DNA of 64,000 nt from Granulicella aggregans. Its GTDB lineage: Bacteria; Acidobacteriota; Terriglobia; Terriglobales; Acidobacteriaceae. How positions within the stretch are numbered: position 1 is the stretch's first letter; each line of letters starts with the position of its first letter. The notes under the pieces were generated by a model. It was not told the DNA's origin, searched no databases, and saw nothing but the letters and a program-made list of their open reading frames with translations. The DNA is taken from assembly GCF_014203275.1 (NCBI RefSeq), contig NZ_JACHIP010000002.1, forward strand, positions 744,001 through 808,000. The letters are read 5' to 3'. Made by a program: the position numbers and the translations under genes. Of the stretch, positions 8,655 to 18,243 are shown in pieces.

Positions 8655-10409
8655 TTACTTTTTGTCCTTCTCTTCGTGGTACTCCTGCTCGGTATTAATC
8701 GACCAGAGAGCCGCCTTATCGACATAGCCTGCGACCAAGCCATCGACGACGCTCATCGCCGTCAACATGCTGTGGTCCTGGTTGTTGTACTTGTGCATTC
8801 CGTTGCGGCCGACGAGAAAGATATTCTCAAAGCTATCCGTAAACTCTCGTAGTTCACCGAAGCGATCGTAGGTTCCAAAGTAGGCTGGATAAGTCTTCGG
8901 CACACGCACAACGTGACCATCGCTGACAGCGTTAGCGTCAAGGATGCCGATCTTCGCGACCTCCTCGATGGCGAAGCGCTTGAGGGCTTCGTCTTCCATC
9001 TTCCACAGGTCATCTGTCTCGTAACAGAAGTACTCGAGACCGATCCAGACCTTTGTTGGATCGGAGACAAGATACGGGCTCCAGTTATTGAAGATTTGTA
9101 ACCTGCCGAGGAGCACATCTGGCTCCTGCACATAGATCCACGTATCTTTCAACAACCCACCGTCTGACTCGCGGACTTTCAGGCGATCGGCAAGCAGGCC
9201 GACGGTGATGAAGTCACGGTACTCGAGGCCTTCGCTGACCTCCTGCACATTGTGAGGAACGTCATAGCCAGTCATCTTGATGGCAGAGACGAGTTCGCGC
9301 ATCGGCATCGTTGAGAAATAGTAGTCGCCTTCGTAGCGTTGTCTCTGGCCTGCGTTATCGACGATCTCAACGGCTGTGACCTGGCGTGCGGCGTGGGTCA
9401 TCTTATCGCCGGGAATCGCTTCTATCCGATCGACCTTTCCGTTCATGTGGATCTCGCCGCCAAGGCGAATGATCTCGTCAGCGACGTGCTCCCACAACTG
9501 GCCGGGGCCGAACTTGGGATACATGAAGCGTTCAATCAGGCTGGTGTCGGTGCCCTTCTGCGCCAGGTCGCCCGTGGGCTTCTTCGCGCTGAAGGTCTTC
9601 TTGAGGAAGTGCTTTACCGCAGTGGTCAAGCTGAGACCCTTGATGCGCTGCGCTCCCCACTCCGCCGAGATCTTGTCGCAGGGCGTGCCCCAGACCTTCT
9701 CCGTGTAGCTCTTGAAGAAGGTGAGATAGAGCTCGCGACCGAAGCGATTGATGAGGAAGTCTTCAAGACTCTTCTCCGGTTTGATCTGGAAGAAGCGCGA
9801 CTTGACGTAGCTGACACCGACGCGAATCGTCCGTGCAATGCCGAGGTTCTCAAGCGTGTTCGCAGTCAGCTTGATGGGGTAGTCGAAGAACTTGCGCAGA
9901 TAGTAGATGCGACTCTTGCGCGGACGGATGAGCATAACCAGATCGGGGTCGCAAGATGGCGTCACCTCGACCGTCTCAATGACCTCTCCAACAGTGGGCG
10001 CTTCTTCGTAGGCGTCGTCACCCTGCTCAGCTTCAGGCTCATGTTGCAGCGGCCCAAGGCCACGTAGCGGCGGCTCTTCAGTAAGGTGCGCGGGCACAGT
10101 AACCACCCGACGCTTGCCTTGATAACTAATTTCAGCTTCGGGCACGGCTAAACCGCCGGCAGCGAGTTCGGGCGGCATCAGGTCCATCCACCACTGCATC
10201 ACGCGGTCGCTCTTTGAGAAAAATCGGTGGCCGCCGATGTCCATGCGGTTGCCCTTGTACTTGATGGTTCGCGAGATGCCGCCAATCTCGTTCGAGGCTT
10301 CAAGGATGATGGGCTTGATGTCCGTTCGCCGAAGGAGCTCGAGCGCCGCTGTAAGGCCTGCCGGGCCCGCTCCTATAATTACCGCCGTCTTTCCCAAACT
10401 CCCTCGCAT
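8655..10409 (-). CDS. NAD(P)/FAD-dependent oxidoreductase (amine oxidase/UDP-galactopyranose mutase-like)
   Basis: 584 residues. The N-terminus has the dinucleotide-binding motif [17 protein letters not shown], the acidic end of strand beta-2 (IILEAS), and [26 protein letters not shown], typical of flavin enzymes in the protoporphyrinogen oxidase/UDP-galactopyranose mutase superfamily. A second FAD-contact region occurs near the C-terminus ([21 protein letters not shown]). An acidic insertion around residues 105-145 is specific to this subgroup. The reaction is unknown; homologues with this layout often sit near cell-envelope glycan genes, but no such neighbour is next to it here. Confidence 0.8.
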   Translation of the reverse strand: MRGSLGKTAVIIGAGPAGLTAALELLRRTDIKPIILEASNEIGGISRTIKYKGNRMDIGGHRFFSKSDRVMQWWMDLMPPELAAGGLAVPEAEISYQGKRRVVTVPAHLTEEPPLRGLGPLQHEPEAEQGDDAYEEAPTVGEVIETVEVTPSCDPDLVMLIRPRKSRIYYLRKFFDYPIKLTANTLENLGIARTIRVGVSYVKSRFFQIKPEKSLEDFLINRFGRELYLTFFKSYTEKVWGTPCDKISAEWGAQRIKGLSLTTAVKHFLKKTFSAKKPTGDLAQKGTDTSLIERFMYPKFGPGQLWEHVADEIIRLGGEIHMNGKVDRIEAIPGDKMTHAARQVTAVEIVDNAGQRQRYEGDYYFSTMPMRELVSAIKMTGYDVPHNVQEVSEGLEYRDFITVGLLADRLKVRESDGGLLKDTWIYVQEPDVLLGRLQIFNNWSPYLVSDPTKVWIGLEYFCYETDDLWKMEDEALKRFAIEEVAKIGILDANAVSDGHVVRVPKTYPAYFGTYDRFGELREFTDSFENIFLVGRNGMHKYNNQDHSMLTAMSVVDGLVAGYVDKAALWSINTEQEYHEEKDKK

Positions 10410-10500
10410 CCACGCACTTCGGCGGTGGCCGGATTAGCAATCCAACTCTTGAGTATACGAGTTGGTGGAAGGGAAAGGCTCAGGCGCGGCGACTGAAGCG

Positions 10501-10531
10501 AGATGGCACCCCATCGCGATGGGGGCCATCT
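10501..10531 (-). terminator. rho-independent-like terminator of clpB
   Basis: AGATGGC then CCCCATC (10501-10515, one bulged A) pair with GATGGGG and GCCATCT (10518-10531). The hairpin starts two bases beyond the clpB stop codon on the minus strand. No long T tract follows, but the strength and position make a terminator likely. Confidence 0.6.
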
Positions 10532-10532
10532 G

Positions 10533-13154
10533 TTACACGGTAAGTGCAGTGCGGCCCTCTACCTCGAACTCCAGCCCCTTCGCTCCCACCGTTCCCACAA
10601 CGTGATCCCCATGCAGGATGCTGCCGTCGAGGATCTTGACTGCCAGCGGGTCTTGAACCATTCGCTGGATCGCACGCTTCAGCGGCCTCGCTCCGTAAGC
10701 GCGGTCGTATCCGGCCTTGAAGAGCGCGGCCCGCGCCTCGGGCGTAAGTTCCAGCGTGATCTTGCGGTCTGCTAAGAGCTTCTCAAGGTCGAGGAGCCGG
10801 AGATCGATGATGTGCGTCAACTGGTCCTGCCCAAGGGCGTGGAAGATGACGATGTCGTCGACGCGGTTCAGGAACTCCGGCCGGAAGTGCTGGCGAAGCT
10901 GTTCCATCACCCGGCCCTTCGCGTCTTCGAAGCCGGCGGGGCCATCGGCCCATGCGCCCGAAAGCTGCTGCGCGCCGATGTTCGAGGTCATGATCAGCAC
11001 CGTGTTCTTGAAGTCGACGGTGCGGCCCTTGGAGTCCGTCAGGCGGCCATCGTCGAGCACCTGCAGCAGGACATTGAAGACATCGGGATGCGCCTTTTCG
11101 ATCTCGTCGAACAGCACCACCGAGTAGGGACGGCGACGTACCGCCTCGGTAAGCTGACCGCCCTCGTCGTAGCCGACGTAGCCCGGAGGCGCGCCGATCA
11201 GCCGCGCGACGGCATGCTTCTCCATGTACTCGCTCATGTCGATGCGCACCATGGAGGCCTCGTCATCGAAGAGGAACTCGGCAAGCGCACGCGCCGTCTC
11301 CGTCTTCCCAACGCCCGTAGGCCCAAGGAAGATGAAGCTGCCTATCGGCCGTTTCGGGTCAGAAAGCCCAGCCCGCGAACGCCGGATGGCATTGGCCACA
11401 GCGGCAAGCGCATCGGCCTGGCCGACAACGCGCTCGCCAAGCCGCGTCTCCATCTGCACCAGCTTCTGCATCTCGCCTTCAAGCATCTTCGAGACAGGAA
11501 TGCCGGTCCACTTGGAGACGACGCGGGCGATGTCTTCTTCGTCCACTTCTTCTTTCAGCATCCGCGAACCCGGCCCCGAAGCAGAGTCGTGCGTCTGGGT
11601 AAGCGTGGCAAGCTCAGCCTCGAGCTTGGGGATCTCGCCGTACTGCAGCTCGGCGGCGCGCTGCAGGTTACCCTTGCGCGTCTCTTCGCTCATCTGGAAA
11701 CGCAGCGACTCAAGCTTCTCTTTCAGCTCAGCGATCTTGCCGATGGCTCCGCGTTCGGTCTGCCAGCGAGCACGAAGGCCGCTTGAGGTCTCCTGCAACT
11801 CAGCGAGTTCGCGCTCGACTATCTCGCGACGTTCTATGGATGCAGGGTCGGTCTCGCGCTTCAACGCCTGCCGCTCGATCTCGAGCGACGTAGCGCGGCG
11901 TTCGAGGTCATCGATCTCGACGGGAACGCTGCCAATCTGAATTGCCAACGCTGCCGCAGCTTCGTCGACCAGGTCGATCGCCTTATCCGGAAGGAAGCGG
12001 TCGGAGATATAGCGGTGCGAGAGCGTCGCCGCAGCAACGATCGCCGAGTCCTTGATGCGGATCTTGTGGTGCGACTCGTAGCGCTCCTTCAAGCCACGCA
12101 GAATCGCGACCGTGTCCTCCACGTTCGGCTCGCCGACATAGACGATCTGGAAACGGCGCTCCAACGCAGCATCTTTCTCGATGTACTTGCGATACTCGTT
12201 CAACGTGGTCGCGCCGATAGCGCGGAGGCCACCGCGAGCGAGCGCCGGCTTCAGCATATTGCTGGCGTCGAGCGAGCCCTCGGACGCACCCGCGCCAACC
12301 AGCGTGTGCAGTTCGTCGATGAAGAGGATGATCTCGCCGTTCGACTCTTCGATCTCCTTCAAAACAGCTTTGAGGCGATCTTCGAACTCGCCGCGAAACT
12401 TGGCTCCGGCGATCATGCTGCCAAGGTCGAGCGAGACCACGCGCTTATCCTTCAAAACTTCGGGCACATCTCCCTGAATGATGCGACGTGCGAGGCCTTC
12501 AACGATAGCGGTCTTACCTACGCCAGGCTCTCCAATAAGCACGGGATTATTCTTCGTCCGGCGGCTGAGCACCTGCACCACGCGACGAATCTCTTCATCG
12601 CGGCCGATGACGGGGTCGAGCTTGCCTCGACGGGCGAGCTCCGTGAGGTCTTTTGCGTACTTCTCAAGCGCCTGGAACTTGCCCTCGGGGTTCTGGTCGG
12701 TGACGCGCTGCGACCCGCGAACCGAACTCAGCGCCTTCAATACAGCCTCGTGCGTGGCCCCAAGCGCGGCCATCGCCGACTCCACCGCATCGCCCTTGGC
12801 GCGGGTCAGCGCGAGCAGCAGGTGCTCGGTCGAGACGTACTCATCCTTGAAATTCTCGGCCTCCTTGAAGGACTGGTCCATCACAGTCTGCAGCGCCTTG
12901 GACATGCCGGGCTGGTTGCCGCCGGCGACCTTCGGCAACTTCTCAATCGCCGCATTGACGCCCGAGAGTAACTGCTCCACCGGCACGCCAACTTTCTCGA
13001 GCACCGGAATGCAAATGCCCTCCTTGTCCTCCAGCAGCGCGGCAAGCAGATGCAGCGGCAGAATCTCCGGGTTGCCGTGTTCGCCGGCCATCGTGCTTGC
13101 CGCCTGGACGGCCTGCTGTGCCTTGACTGTCAACTTCTCCCAACGAATCGCCAT
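10533..13154 (-). CDS. clpB: ATP-dependent disaggregase ClpB
   Basis: 873 residues, the usual length for ClpB. An N-terminal Clp_N double repeat (1-145) is followed by the first AAA+ module with Walker A GEPGVGKT (208-215), a coiled-coil middle domain rich in E, L and R (about 410-530), and the second AAA+ module with [32 protein letters not shown] and a ClpB_D2 tail. It works with DnaK to recover proteins from aggregates after heat stress. The start is preceded by GAGAGGAAG. It is divergent from a DUF1275 gene with about 30 bp between starts. I saw no CIRCE or HAIR element. Confidence 0.97.
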   Translation of the reverse strand: MAIRWEKLTVKAQQAVQAASTMAGEHGNPEILPLHLLAALLEDKEGICIPVLEKVGVPVEQLLSGVNAAIEKLPKVAGGNQPGMSKALQTVMDQSFKEAENFKDEYVSTEHLLLALTRAKGDAVESAMAALGATHEAVLKALSSVRGSQRVTDQNPEGKFQALEKYAKDLTELARRGKLDPVIGRDEEIRRVVQVLSRRTKNNPVLIGEPGVGKTAIVEGLARRIIQGDVPEVLKDKRVVSLDLGSMIAGAKFRGEFEDRLKAVLKEIEESNGEIILFIDELHTLVGAGASEGSLDASNMLKPALARGGLRAIGATTLNEYRKYIEKDAALERRFQIVYVGEPNVEDTVAILRGLKERYESHHKIRIKDSAIVAAATLSHRYISDRFLPDKAIDLVDEAAAALAIQIGSVPVEIDDLERRATSLEIERQALKRETDPASIERREIVERELAELQETSSGLRARWQTERGAIGKIAELKEKLESLRFQMSEETRKGNLQRAAELQYGEIPKLEAELATLTQTHDSASGPGSRMLKEEVDEEDIARVVSKWTGIPVSKMLEGEMQKLVQMETRLGERVVGQADALAAVANAIRRSRAGLSDPKRPIGSFIFLGPTGVGKTETARALAEFLFDDEASMVRIDMSEYMEKHAVARLIGAPPGYVGYDEGGQLTEAVRRRPYSVVLFDEIEKAHPDVFNVLLQVLDDGRLTDSKGRTVDFKNTVLIMTSNIGAQQLSGAWADGPAGFEDAKGRVMEQLRQHFRPEFLNRVDDIVIFHALGQDQLTHIIDLRLLDLEKLLADRKITLELTPEARAALFKAGYDRAYGARPLKRAIQRMVQDPLAVKILDGSILHGDHVVGTVGAKGLEFEVEGRTALTV

Positions 13155-13184
13155 ACTCTTCCTCTCTCAACCTGCCACTACACC

Positions 13185-13934
13185 ATGCTCTACTGGGTTC
13201 AGCCTTGTGAACGTGCCCAATTGACCAGACCCGACCCGATCCTGGCTGCCCAGAATCGACCACTCCAACCCGACCGCCTTCTGAGCGCCTCGCTGCTCGC
13301 TGCTACCGGCGGTCTGCTGGACGCGGTGGTCTATACCCTGCACGGCCATGTCTTCGCGAATGCGATGACCGGCAATGTAATCCTTCTCGGCATCAGCACC
13401 TTCTCCCATGACTGGATGCAGGCCGCCCGTCACATGGTGCCGATTCTCTGCTTCATCGCCGGGGTCGTCGCGTCGCGGTTCCTCCGCATTCTGCCCCTAT
13501 TCCACGCCTCGATCGCGGTCCTTGCGCTGGAGATGGTCGTGCTCTTCGCCGCCGGCCTCCTACCGATGTCTTTTCCGGAGATGACCTTTACCGCCATCAT
13601 CTCGTTCACCTCGGCATTTCAAGTCTCCACCTTCCGACAGGTGGGGCGGTTCGCGTACAACTCCACCTTCATCACCGGAAATCTTCGAACCGCAGCAGAG
13701 GCGACCGTAAACCAGTTCCTCGACTCCGCCCCCGAAGTGCGTCGAAGCGAGGCTGCCAAAGCGCGGAAGCTATTTTTCATCTGCGGCTACTTTCTTCTGG
13801 GAGCCATGGCGGGCGCATGGGGAGCGCCACACCTTGGGAACAAAACTCTCTGGCTTGCTGAGCCCCTGCTCCTCATCGTCCTCGCGCGCGTCCTCTTCCT
13901 CAACTCCGATCCTGGAGTCGCTCTGGCTGAATAG
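13185..13934 (+). CDS. YoaK/DUF1275 family membrane protein
   Basis: About 249 residues from the ATG at 13185; the frame continues upstream into the clpB coding region, which I reject. Six hydrophobic segments are visible, including [19 protein letters not shown] and the family signature [15 protein letters not shown], plus [19 protein letters not shown]. This is the DUF1275 (YoaK) family, inner-membrane proteins of unknown activity. There is no good ribosome site before the ATG, so the start is uncertain. The divergent placement with clpB may be only chance. Confidence 0.82.
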   Translation: MLYWVQPCERAQLTRPDPILAAQNRPLQPDRLLSASLLAATGGLLDAVVYTLHGHVFANAMTGNVILLGISTFSHDWMQAARHMVPILCFIAGVVASRFLRILPLFHASIAVLALEMVVLFAAGLLPMSFPEMTFTAIISFTSAFQVSTFRQVGRFAYNSTFITGNLRTAAEATVNQFLDSAPEVRRSEAAKARKLFFICGYFLLGAMAGAWGAPHLGNKTLWLAEPLLLIVLARVLFLNSDPGVALAE

Positions 13935-13937
13935 ACG

Positions 13938-13968
13938 GACGGGCGGAAACCGAAAGTCTCCGCCCGTC
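13938..13968. terminator. bidirectional terminator between DUF1275 and hsp20 genes
   Basis: GACGGGCGGA (13938-13947) and TCCGCCCGTC (13959-13968) are perfect 10-bp arms with an 11-base loop, lying between two convergent genes. Confidence 0.65.
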
Positions 13969-14000
13969 GCCAACCTCTCCTTCTTGCGACCTTACTCGCC

Positions 14001-14534
14001 TTACACGATACGACCCTGAGTCGTGGCCGAACCGTTCTCCCGTCCGGCCTCACGACCGGGGGCCGACAATTCGATCTTCACCTGGCGAGGCTGAGCCTCG
14101 GCCTTCTTGGCCAGCGTAATGGTCAGCACTCCAGCGTCGTACGCCGCCGTGATGTTTTCCGTGTCGACCGACCGCGGAAGCGTGAAGGTGCGGACGAAGC
14201 TCCCAAACCGGCGCTCGATCCGGTGGAAGTTCTCCTGCTTCGAGGTGTTTTCGAGTTTGCGTTCGCCTTTGATGGTAAGTGTCTGACTTTCAAGCCGAAT
14301 ATCAAGATCTGACTGTTTCACGCCCGGAACTTCGAGGTGCAGCACCAAGGCCTGGGCATCTTCGTAGATATCGACGGCCGGGACGAAGCTACCCATAGCC
14401 GGAGCACCTTCAGCCTGATTCTCGGCGACTGCCGGACGGGCGAATTCGCTGAAGATGGAGTTGAGGCGGTCCTGAAGGGCTGCCATCTCGTTGAAGGTGC
14501 TGCGCAAAGGAACGAACCGAGTCATCGTGGTCAT
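14001..14534 (-). CDS. small heat-shock protein, Hsp20/alpha-crystallin family
   Basis: 177 residues from ATG 14534, preceded by AGGAG; the frame extends further upstream but without a ribosome site. The alpha-crystallin domain spans roughly residues 55-150: FVPAVDIYEDAQALVLHLEVPGV, LTIKGERK, FGSFVRTFTLPRSVD and the C-terminal GVLTITLAKK. An N-terminal arm begins MTTMTRFVPLRSTFNEMAAL, and the C-terminal tail lacks a clear I-x-I but has VKIEL. It binds unfolding proteins in the cytoplasm and hands them to ClpB/DnaK; the clpB gene lies 0.8 kb away on the same strand. Confidence 0.93.
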   Translation of the reverse strand: MTTMTRFVPLRSTFNEMAALQDRLNSIFSEFARPAVAENQAEGAPAMGSFVPAVDIYEDAQALVLHLEVPGVKQSDLDIRLESQTLTIKGERKLENTSKQENFHRIERRFGSFVRTFTLPRSVDTENITAAYDAGVLTITLAKKAEAQPRQVKIELSAPGREAGRENGSATTQGRIV

Positions 14535-14622
14535 AACAACTCTCCTGAGAAGAAATTTGAGGTGGGCTGGAGCAGGGCTCGTGGCCTCACATCTCTGTAG
14601 ACGCAAATATAGCACAGGCGAT

Positions 14623-14635
14623 TCACAAAATGTGA
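14623..14635. promoter_or_regulatory. palindrome upstream of hsp20
   Basis: TCACA-AAA-TGTGA (14623-14635) lies about 90 bp upstream of the hsp20 start. It could be an operator, but no regulator is assigned and the sequence is short. Confidence 0.25.
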
Positions 14636-14694
14636 TGTACTTGCGCTCATGTTTTTTATTCCCCTGATGATTCAGAGTATCCCCGACCTCCCAA

Positions 14695-14808
14695 GCCGTC
14701 ATTCTGAACGGAGTGAAGAATCCTCGAATTCCGTTCCCGTGCCACCAACTTCCCCCGGCAACATGACCGAAATGCGGGGATTATTCGGCTACGCCTCAGA
14801 ATGACGGC
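14695..14808. repeat. intergenic repeat unit with 13-bp terminal inverted repeats
   Basis: GCCGTCATTCTGA (14695-14707) and TCAGAATGACGGC (14796-14808) are perfect inverted repeats enclosing about 88 bp. Units starting GTCATTCTGA and ending AGAATGACG are widespread between acidobacterial genes (from memory). It encodes nothing recognisable and has no transposase. It fills most of the space between the hsp20 promoter and the aminotransferase gene. Confidence 0.6.
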
Positions 14809-14900
14809 ACAGGACGCGATTGCAGCATTCGACAAATCTATCGGCGCTATAGATGATTGTTATGCGGCGCAACGTACACCGCCGAATGGGATGATCTCTG

Positions 14901-16043
14901 ATGAAAGCTACTTTGGCAGAACCCGCCACATCCGCCGACATGTCCGCAGACTCCCGGCGCCACCTCTTCTACGAGACCTCCCACTCCCCGGCGCTCGCCG
15001 ACCTCGTCGGCTACGAAAAAGCCCAGGACATCATCGACTTCTGCTTCATCGCCAACCCCTACTACCCCACCCCGGCGATGCTCGAAGACCTGCAGCGCAA
15101 CCTCCCGAATCTCATCAAGTCCTACCCCTCTAGCAACCCGGTGCTTAGCCAGCAACACCTCGCCGCCGTCCTCAACGTCGACCCCGAGCACCTCATCATC
15201 GGCAACGGTGCCACTGAGCTCATCGCCCTCATCAAGCTCACCCTCATCGACCGCATCGCCGTCCCCATCCCCACCTTCGGCGAGTACATCGAAAAGATGA
15301 AGGACCTCCGCGACGCCGAACTCTATTCCCTGCGCCCCGAAGACCGCTATCAGCTCAACCTCGACGACTACCTCGCCTGGGTCGACAAGCGAAAGCTCGG
15401 CTGCCTCCTCGTCATCAATCCCGGCAACCCCACCGGCCAGTTCATCCCGCTCGAAGAGATGGTGGAGTTCCTCCATCGCGCCCGGCATCTCGAACTCGTC
15501 ATCGTCGACGAGTCCTTCATCGACTTCTCCGGCGACACCATCCCCAGCCTGCTCTCCATGGCCGACCAGTTCACCAACCTGCTCATCGTCCGCAGCATGA
15601 GCAAGCACTGCGGCGTCCCCGGCCTGCGCCTCGGATACTGCTACAGCTCGAACCTCTATCTCCTCAACCGCCTCCGGCGGTTCATCCCCACCTGGAACCT
15701 GAACACGCTCGCGCAGTACTTCCTCTCGCAGCTACCGGATAACGACGCCGTCTATCACCAGAGCCGCAGGCGGCTCATCGGCGACGTCACCGCCCTCTAC
15801 GAAGATCTCCGCGCCCTCCCGCACCTGGATGTCTATCCAACCGGCGCCAACTTCCTGCTCTTCAAGATTCAAAACGGCATGACCGCCAACGAGCTCCAGA
15901 CAAGGCTTCTTGTCGATCACGAGATGTACGTTCGCGACTGCTCGAATAAACTCGGCATGGACCAGTTCCACATCCGCGTTGCCTCCCAGGGCCGCGAAAA
16001 AGACAAGCGCCTCGTCCACGCGCTGAGGACCCTGCTCCAATGA
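14901..16043 (+). CDS. PLP-dependent aminotransferase, histidinol-phosphate aminotransferase-like
   Basis: 380 residues, ATG at 14901 without a clear ribosome site. Fold-type I aminotransferase features are in order: GNGATELIALI (phosphate cradle), PTFGEY, the NPGNPTGQFIP loop, IVDESFIDF, and the Schiff-base lysine in SMSKHCGVPGLRLGY, with a C-terminal arginine-bearing domain (FHIRVAS). The closest families are HisC/CobD. The last codon overlaps the start of a glutamine-amidotransferase-like gene (ATGA), so the two proteins are made together. No histidine or cobalamin genes are near, so a role in another aminated small molecule is more likely; the substrate is unknown. Confidence 0.85.
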   Translation: MKATLAEPATSADMSADSRRHLFYETSHSPALADLVGYEKAQDIIDFCFIANPYYPTPAMLEDLQRNLPNLIKSYPSSNPVLSQQHLAAVLNVDPEHLIIGNGATELIALIKLTLIDRIAVPIPTFGEYIEKMKDLRDAELYSLRPEDRYQLNLDDYLAWVDKRKLGCLLVINPGNPTGQFIPLEEMVEFLHRARHLELVIVDESFIDFSGDTIPSLLSMADQFTNLLIVRSMSKHCGVPGLRLGYCYSSNLYLLNRLRRFIPTWNLNTLAQYFLSQLPDNDAVYHQSRRRLIGDVTALYEDLRALPHLDVYPTGANFLLFKIQNGMTANELQTRLLVDHEMYVRDCSNKLGMDQFHIRVASQGREKDKRLVHALRTLLQ

Positions 16044-16771
16044 CTCGTCCTGTTGTCCTCGTCGTCTCCCGCCGCACCTCTCGCAAAGATCGCCAGATCG
16101 ACTACGTGGGCGAGCTGCACCTCGAACTCCTCATCCGCTTCGGCACCCTCCCGCTCATCGTCCCGGTTGTCGAGGGCACGCTTGCCTGCCTGCCGCAGTA
16201 CAAAGAACGCATGGACGGCCTGCTTCTGGTCGAAGGCGATGACATCGAGCCAAAGCGGTTCCATGCCGATGAGGCCAACTTCGAGTACGTCGAAAACACC
16301 CACCCGCTCAAAGACGAGATCGAGATCCGTCTCCTCCGCCGTGCCATGAAGCTGCAAATCCCGATCATGGGCATCTGCCGCGGATCGCAGCTACTCAACG
16401 TCGTCAACGGCGGCACGCTCTACGGTGATGTGCAGAAGGAAAAACACACCGCCCGCCACCACATCGATTACGAAAACTACGACACCTACCGCCACCCGGT
16501 CTCCATCGTTAAAGACACCCCGCTGGCAGACTGGTATGGCTTGGATGAACTGAAAGTAAACAGCTATCACCACCAGGGTTACCGCGAACTCGCCCCACGC
16601 TTCCAGCCCATGGCCCACGCCGACGACGGCCTCATCGAGGCCTACTACGATCCCAACGCCGCGTTTGTGGTGGGACTTCAATTCCACCCCGAACGCATGT
16701 TGAACGACTACGCCGGCAACCTGAAGGTCTGGGAAGCGTTCACCTCAGCAATCAAAGACCGCAGCCGGTAA
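16040..16771 (+). CDS. class I glutamine amidotransferase/gamma-glutamyl-GABA hydrolase-like (peptidase C26)
   Basis: 243 residues. The catalytic triad is complete: Cys in MGICRGSQ, and His and Glu in LQFHPERM. VEGDDIEPKRFH and HHIDYENYDTYRHPV are in the usual positions of the gamma-glutamyl-gamma-aminobutyrate hydrolase family. These enzymes cleave gamma-glutamyl bonds or supply ammonia. The start overlaps the aminotransferase stop by 4 bp. A plausible reading is that one enzyme aminates a substrate and this one removes a gamma-glutamyl group from it or a related intermediate, but no direct evidence shows this. Confidence 0.87.
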   Translation: MTRPVVLVVSRRTSRKDRQIDYVGELHLELLIRFGTLPLIVPVVEGTLACLPQYKERMDGLLLVEGDDIEPKRFHADEANFEYVENTHPLKDEIEIRLLRRAMKLQIPIMGICRGSQLLNVVNGGTLYGDVQKEKHTARHHIDYENYDTYRHPVSIVKDTPLADWYGLDELKVNSYHHQGYRELAPRFQPMAHADDGLIEAYYDPNAAFVVGLQFHPERMLNDYAGNLKVWEAFTSAIKDRSR

Positions 16772-16773
16772 AC

Positions 16774-16787
16774 GCCCGAAGGCGGGC
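16774..16787. terminator. short hairpin between convergent genes
   Basis: GCCCG (16774-16778), loop AAGG, CGGGC (16783-16787), immediately after the amidotransferase gene and touching the stop of the convergent DUF899 gene. Short, but well placed to terminate from both sides. Confidence 0.45.
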
Positions 16788-17618
16788 TTACGAGCGGCCT
16801 TCACCCAAGCAGCAGGACCCGCCAGCACTCTTCTCCTTGCCGTATCTCGCGAAGAGTTCCTCCGGCTTCAGTGCCGAGTCCACGGAGTAGTTCTGCTCGT
16901 AGCGGTCATGGTGACGCACCCACGACATGGTGAAGGCCAGTCGATCTTCGTCCCGTCCTTTGGGCACGAGATCCAGCAGGTTATACGTGCCGTTCAGGAT
17001 ATCCAGCCCTCGCGCATAGGCGGAATAAGTATGAAACACCTCTCCCGCCGCATCCTTGGCGAAGACACTCATCCCCGGAGCTTCTTCGCTTGGAAACGCG
17101 CCTTCGGCATAGTTGTAGTCGACCTTGCCTGACTTCATCTCTTCCGGCGTGAACGAGACGTGATAGTCAAAGTTGAAGTCGCTCTCGTAGGAAGAGACCC
17201 ACTGGAACTTCCATCCCATGCGCGCCTTGAACCTTGCAATCTCGGCCAGCGGCGCATGAGAGACGACCACCAGCGTCACGTCGCGATTGGCAAGATGAAT
17301 CGTCGTTCCATCGAATTGGTCGGCGAAGAACGAACAGCTTGGGCAGCCCTGCTCCCACCCCGGTCCGAGCATGAAGTGATACACCATCAACTGGCTGCGG
17401 CCGTCGAATAGATGTGAGAGCGCGACTTTCCCGTTCGCCGAATCGAACTCATACCGCTTCTCTACCCGCTCCCACGGCAGAGTTCTTCGCTGCCGGCTCA
17501 ACTCATCGCGCAGGTGGGTAAACTCCCTTTCTTTCGCTAGAAACTCCATGCGAGCTTCGAGCCACTCGGAATGCGAAACGACATCTGCTTGCTGAACTGC
17601 AATCGCGCTGCTAGCCAT
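16788..17618 (-). CDS. DUF899 thioredoxin-like protein
   Basis: 276 residues, start ATG 17618 after GGAGG. The family signature is clear: WERVEKRYEFDS, LMVYHFMLGPGWEQGCPSCSFFADQFDG with a CPSC motif in the position of the thioredoxin active site, then VVVSHAPLAEIARFKARMGWKFQWVSS and MSWVRHHDRYE. DUF899 proteins have a thioredoxin-like fold and an unproven redox role. A CC pair lies near the C-terminus (GGSCCLGEG). It is the last gene of an operon of ArsR regulator, SRPBCC protein, small membrane protein and DUF899, and its start overlaps the end of the small gene by 8 bp. Confidence 0.9.
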   Translation of the reverse strand: MASSAIAVQQADVVSHSEWLEARMEFLAKEREFTHLRDELSRQRRTLPWERVEKRYEFDSANGKVALSHLFDGRSQLMVYHFMLGPGWEQGCPSCSFFADQFDGTTIHLANRDVTLVVVSHAPLAEIARFKARMGWKFQWVSSYESDFNFDYHVSFTPEEMKSGKVDYNYAEGAFPSEEAPGMSVFAKDAAGEVFHTYSAYARGLDILNGTYNLLDLVPKGRDEDRLAFTMSWVRHHDRYEQNYSVDSALKPEELFARYGKEKSAGGSCCLGEGRS

Positions 17619-17766
17619 GATGTTCCTCCGTTGCTGGGGTTGGGATGGGATGAAATTCTCCGGCGCTCCTGCCGCCGAGCTTCCTGACTACGATCGCCGT
17701 AATTCCGCCTGCTGAGAGCACGCTCCCGGCAATCAACATTGCGCTGGTTAAGCACACTGGACACAT
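17611..17766 (-). CDS. 51-residue CxxC membrane protein
   Basis: Read directly from the DNA: ATG at 17766 preceded by an excellent AAAGGAGGG, ending TAG at 17611. The product begins MCPVCLTSAMLIAGSVLSAG and continues with GITAIVVRKLGG, so it has a CPVC motif followed by one hydrophobic helix and a basic end, then a polar tail. Its stop overlaps the DUF899 start codon, which uses its last codons as ribosome site. Small proteins starting MCPVC are, from memory, common next to ArsR/SRPBCC/DUF899 genes. Function unknown; the CxxC and membrane anchor suggest a metal or redox role together with DUF899. Confidence 0.8.
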   Translation of the reverse strand: MCPVCLTSAMLIAGSVLSAGGITAIVVRKLGGRSAGEFHPIPTPATEEHHG

Positions 17767-17793
17767 GGGCCTACCCTCCTTTGGAGTCAGTTC

Positions 17794-18243
17794 TCAGCGA
17801 CCCTCGGCATGCCGCCGAACGCGGTCGTGCATCGAAGTCCACCCCTTAGTCATCCCCGCCTTATGCTCTTCGGTAACGAGGCCCAGCGCGGTGTGGCGAA
17901 AGGTGATCAGAGTTCCGCCCTCGACCTCGCTCAGACGGTATTGAACGTTCGAGACGAACGGAAACGAGGCAAACATCGGCCCAACGAACTCCAGCAGCGT
18001 CGGCCGCATGATCGCCTTCACATTGGCCCAGAAGTGCCCGTTGCCATCGCCCATATCGCGATACCACCGGCCGCCGGGCCATGGCTCGATCTTCATGCTG
18101 AGAGACTTGCCATCGGGCGTCTCATTTCCCGGCCCCAACTGCTCTAGCAGAGCGGCGAAGGTCACGTCCATGGACGCCTGCACGTGGATCTCCTGGTTGA
18201 TGGTCAACAACATGTCTTCGAGCGTCGATTCCGTAGCGGTCAT
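17794..18243 (-). CDS. SRPBCC/AHSA1-family protein
   Basis: 149 residues from the ATG at 18243, whose A is shared with the ArsR stop (TGATG) and which has AAGGAGAAG just upstream. It has the START/Bet v1-like pattern: INQEIHVQASMDVTFAALLEQL, MKIEPWPGGRWYRDM, WANVKAIMRPTLLEFVGPMF, VQYRLSEVEGGTLITFRHTALG. Proteins of this fold bind hydrophobic ligands; the physiological ligand is not known. It is the second gene of a four-gene operon and is translationally coupled to the ArsR regulator. Confidence 0.87.
   Translation of the reverse strand: MTATESTLEDMLLTINQEIHVQASMDVTFAALLEQLGPGNETPDGKSLSMKIEPWPGGRWYRDMGDGNGHFWANVKAIMRPTLLEFVGPMFASFPFVSNVQYRLSEVEGGTLITFRHTALGLVTEEHKAGMTKGWTSMHDRVRRHAEGR

Noticed and set aside
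10812-12971. long frames antisense to clpB
   Set aside because: High-GC shadow frames of a well-conserved gene.
14801-15133. 110-residue frame before and inside the aminotransferase gene
   Set aside because: Out of frame with the aminotransferase and begins inside the terminal repeat of the intergenic element.
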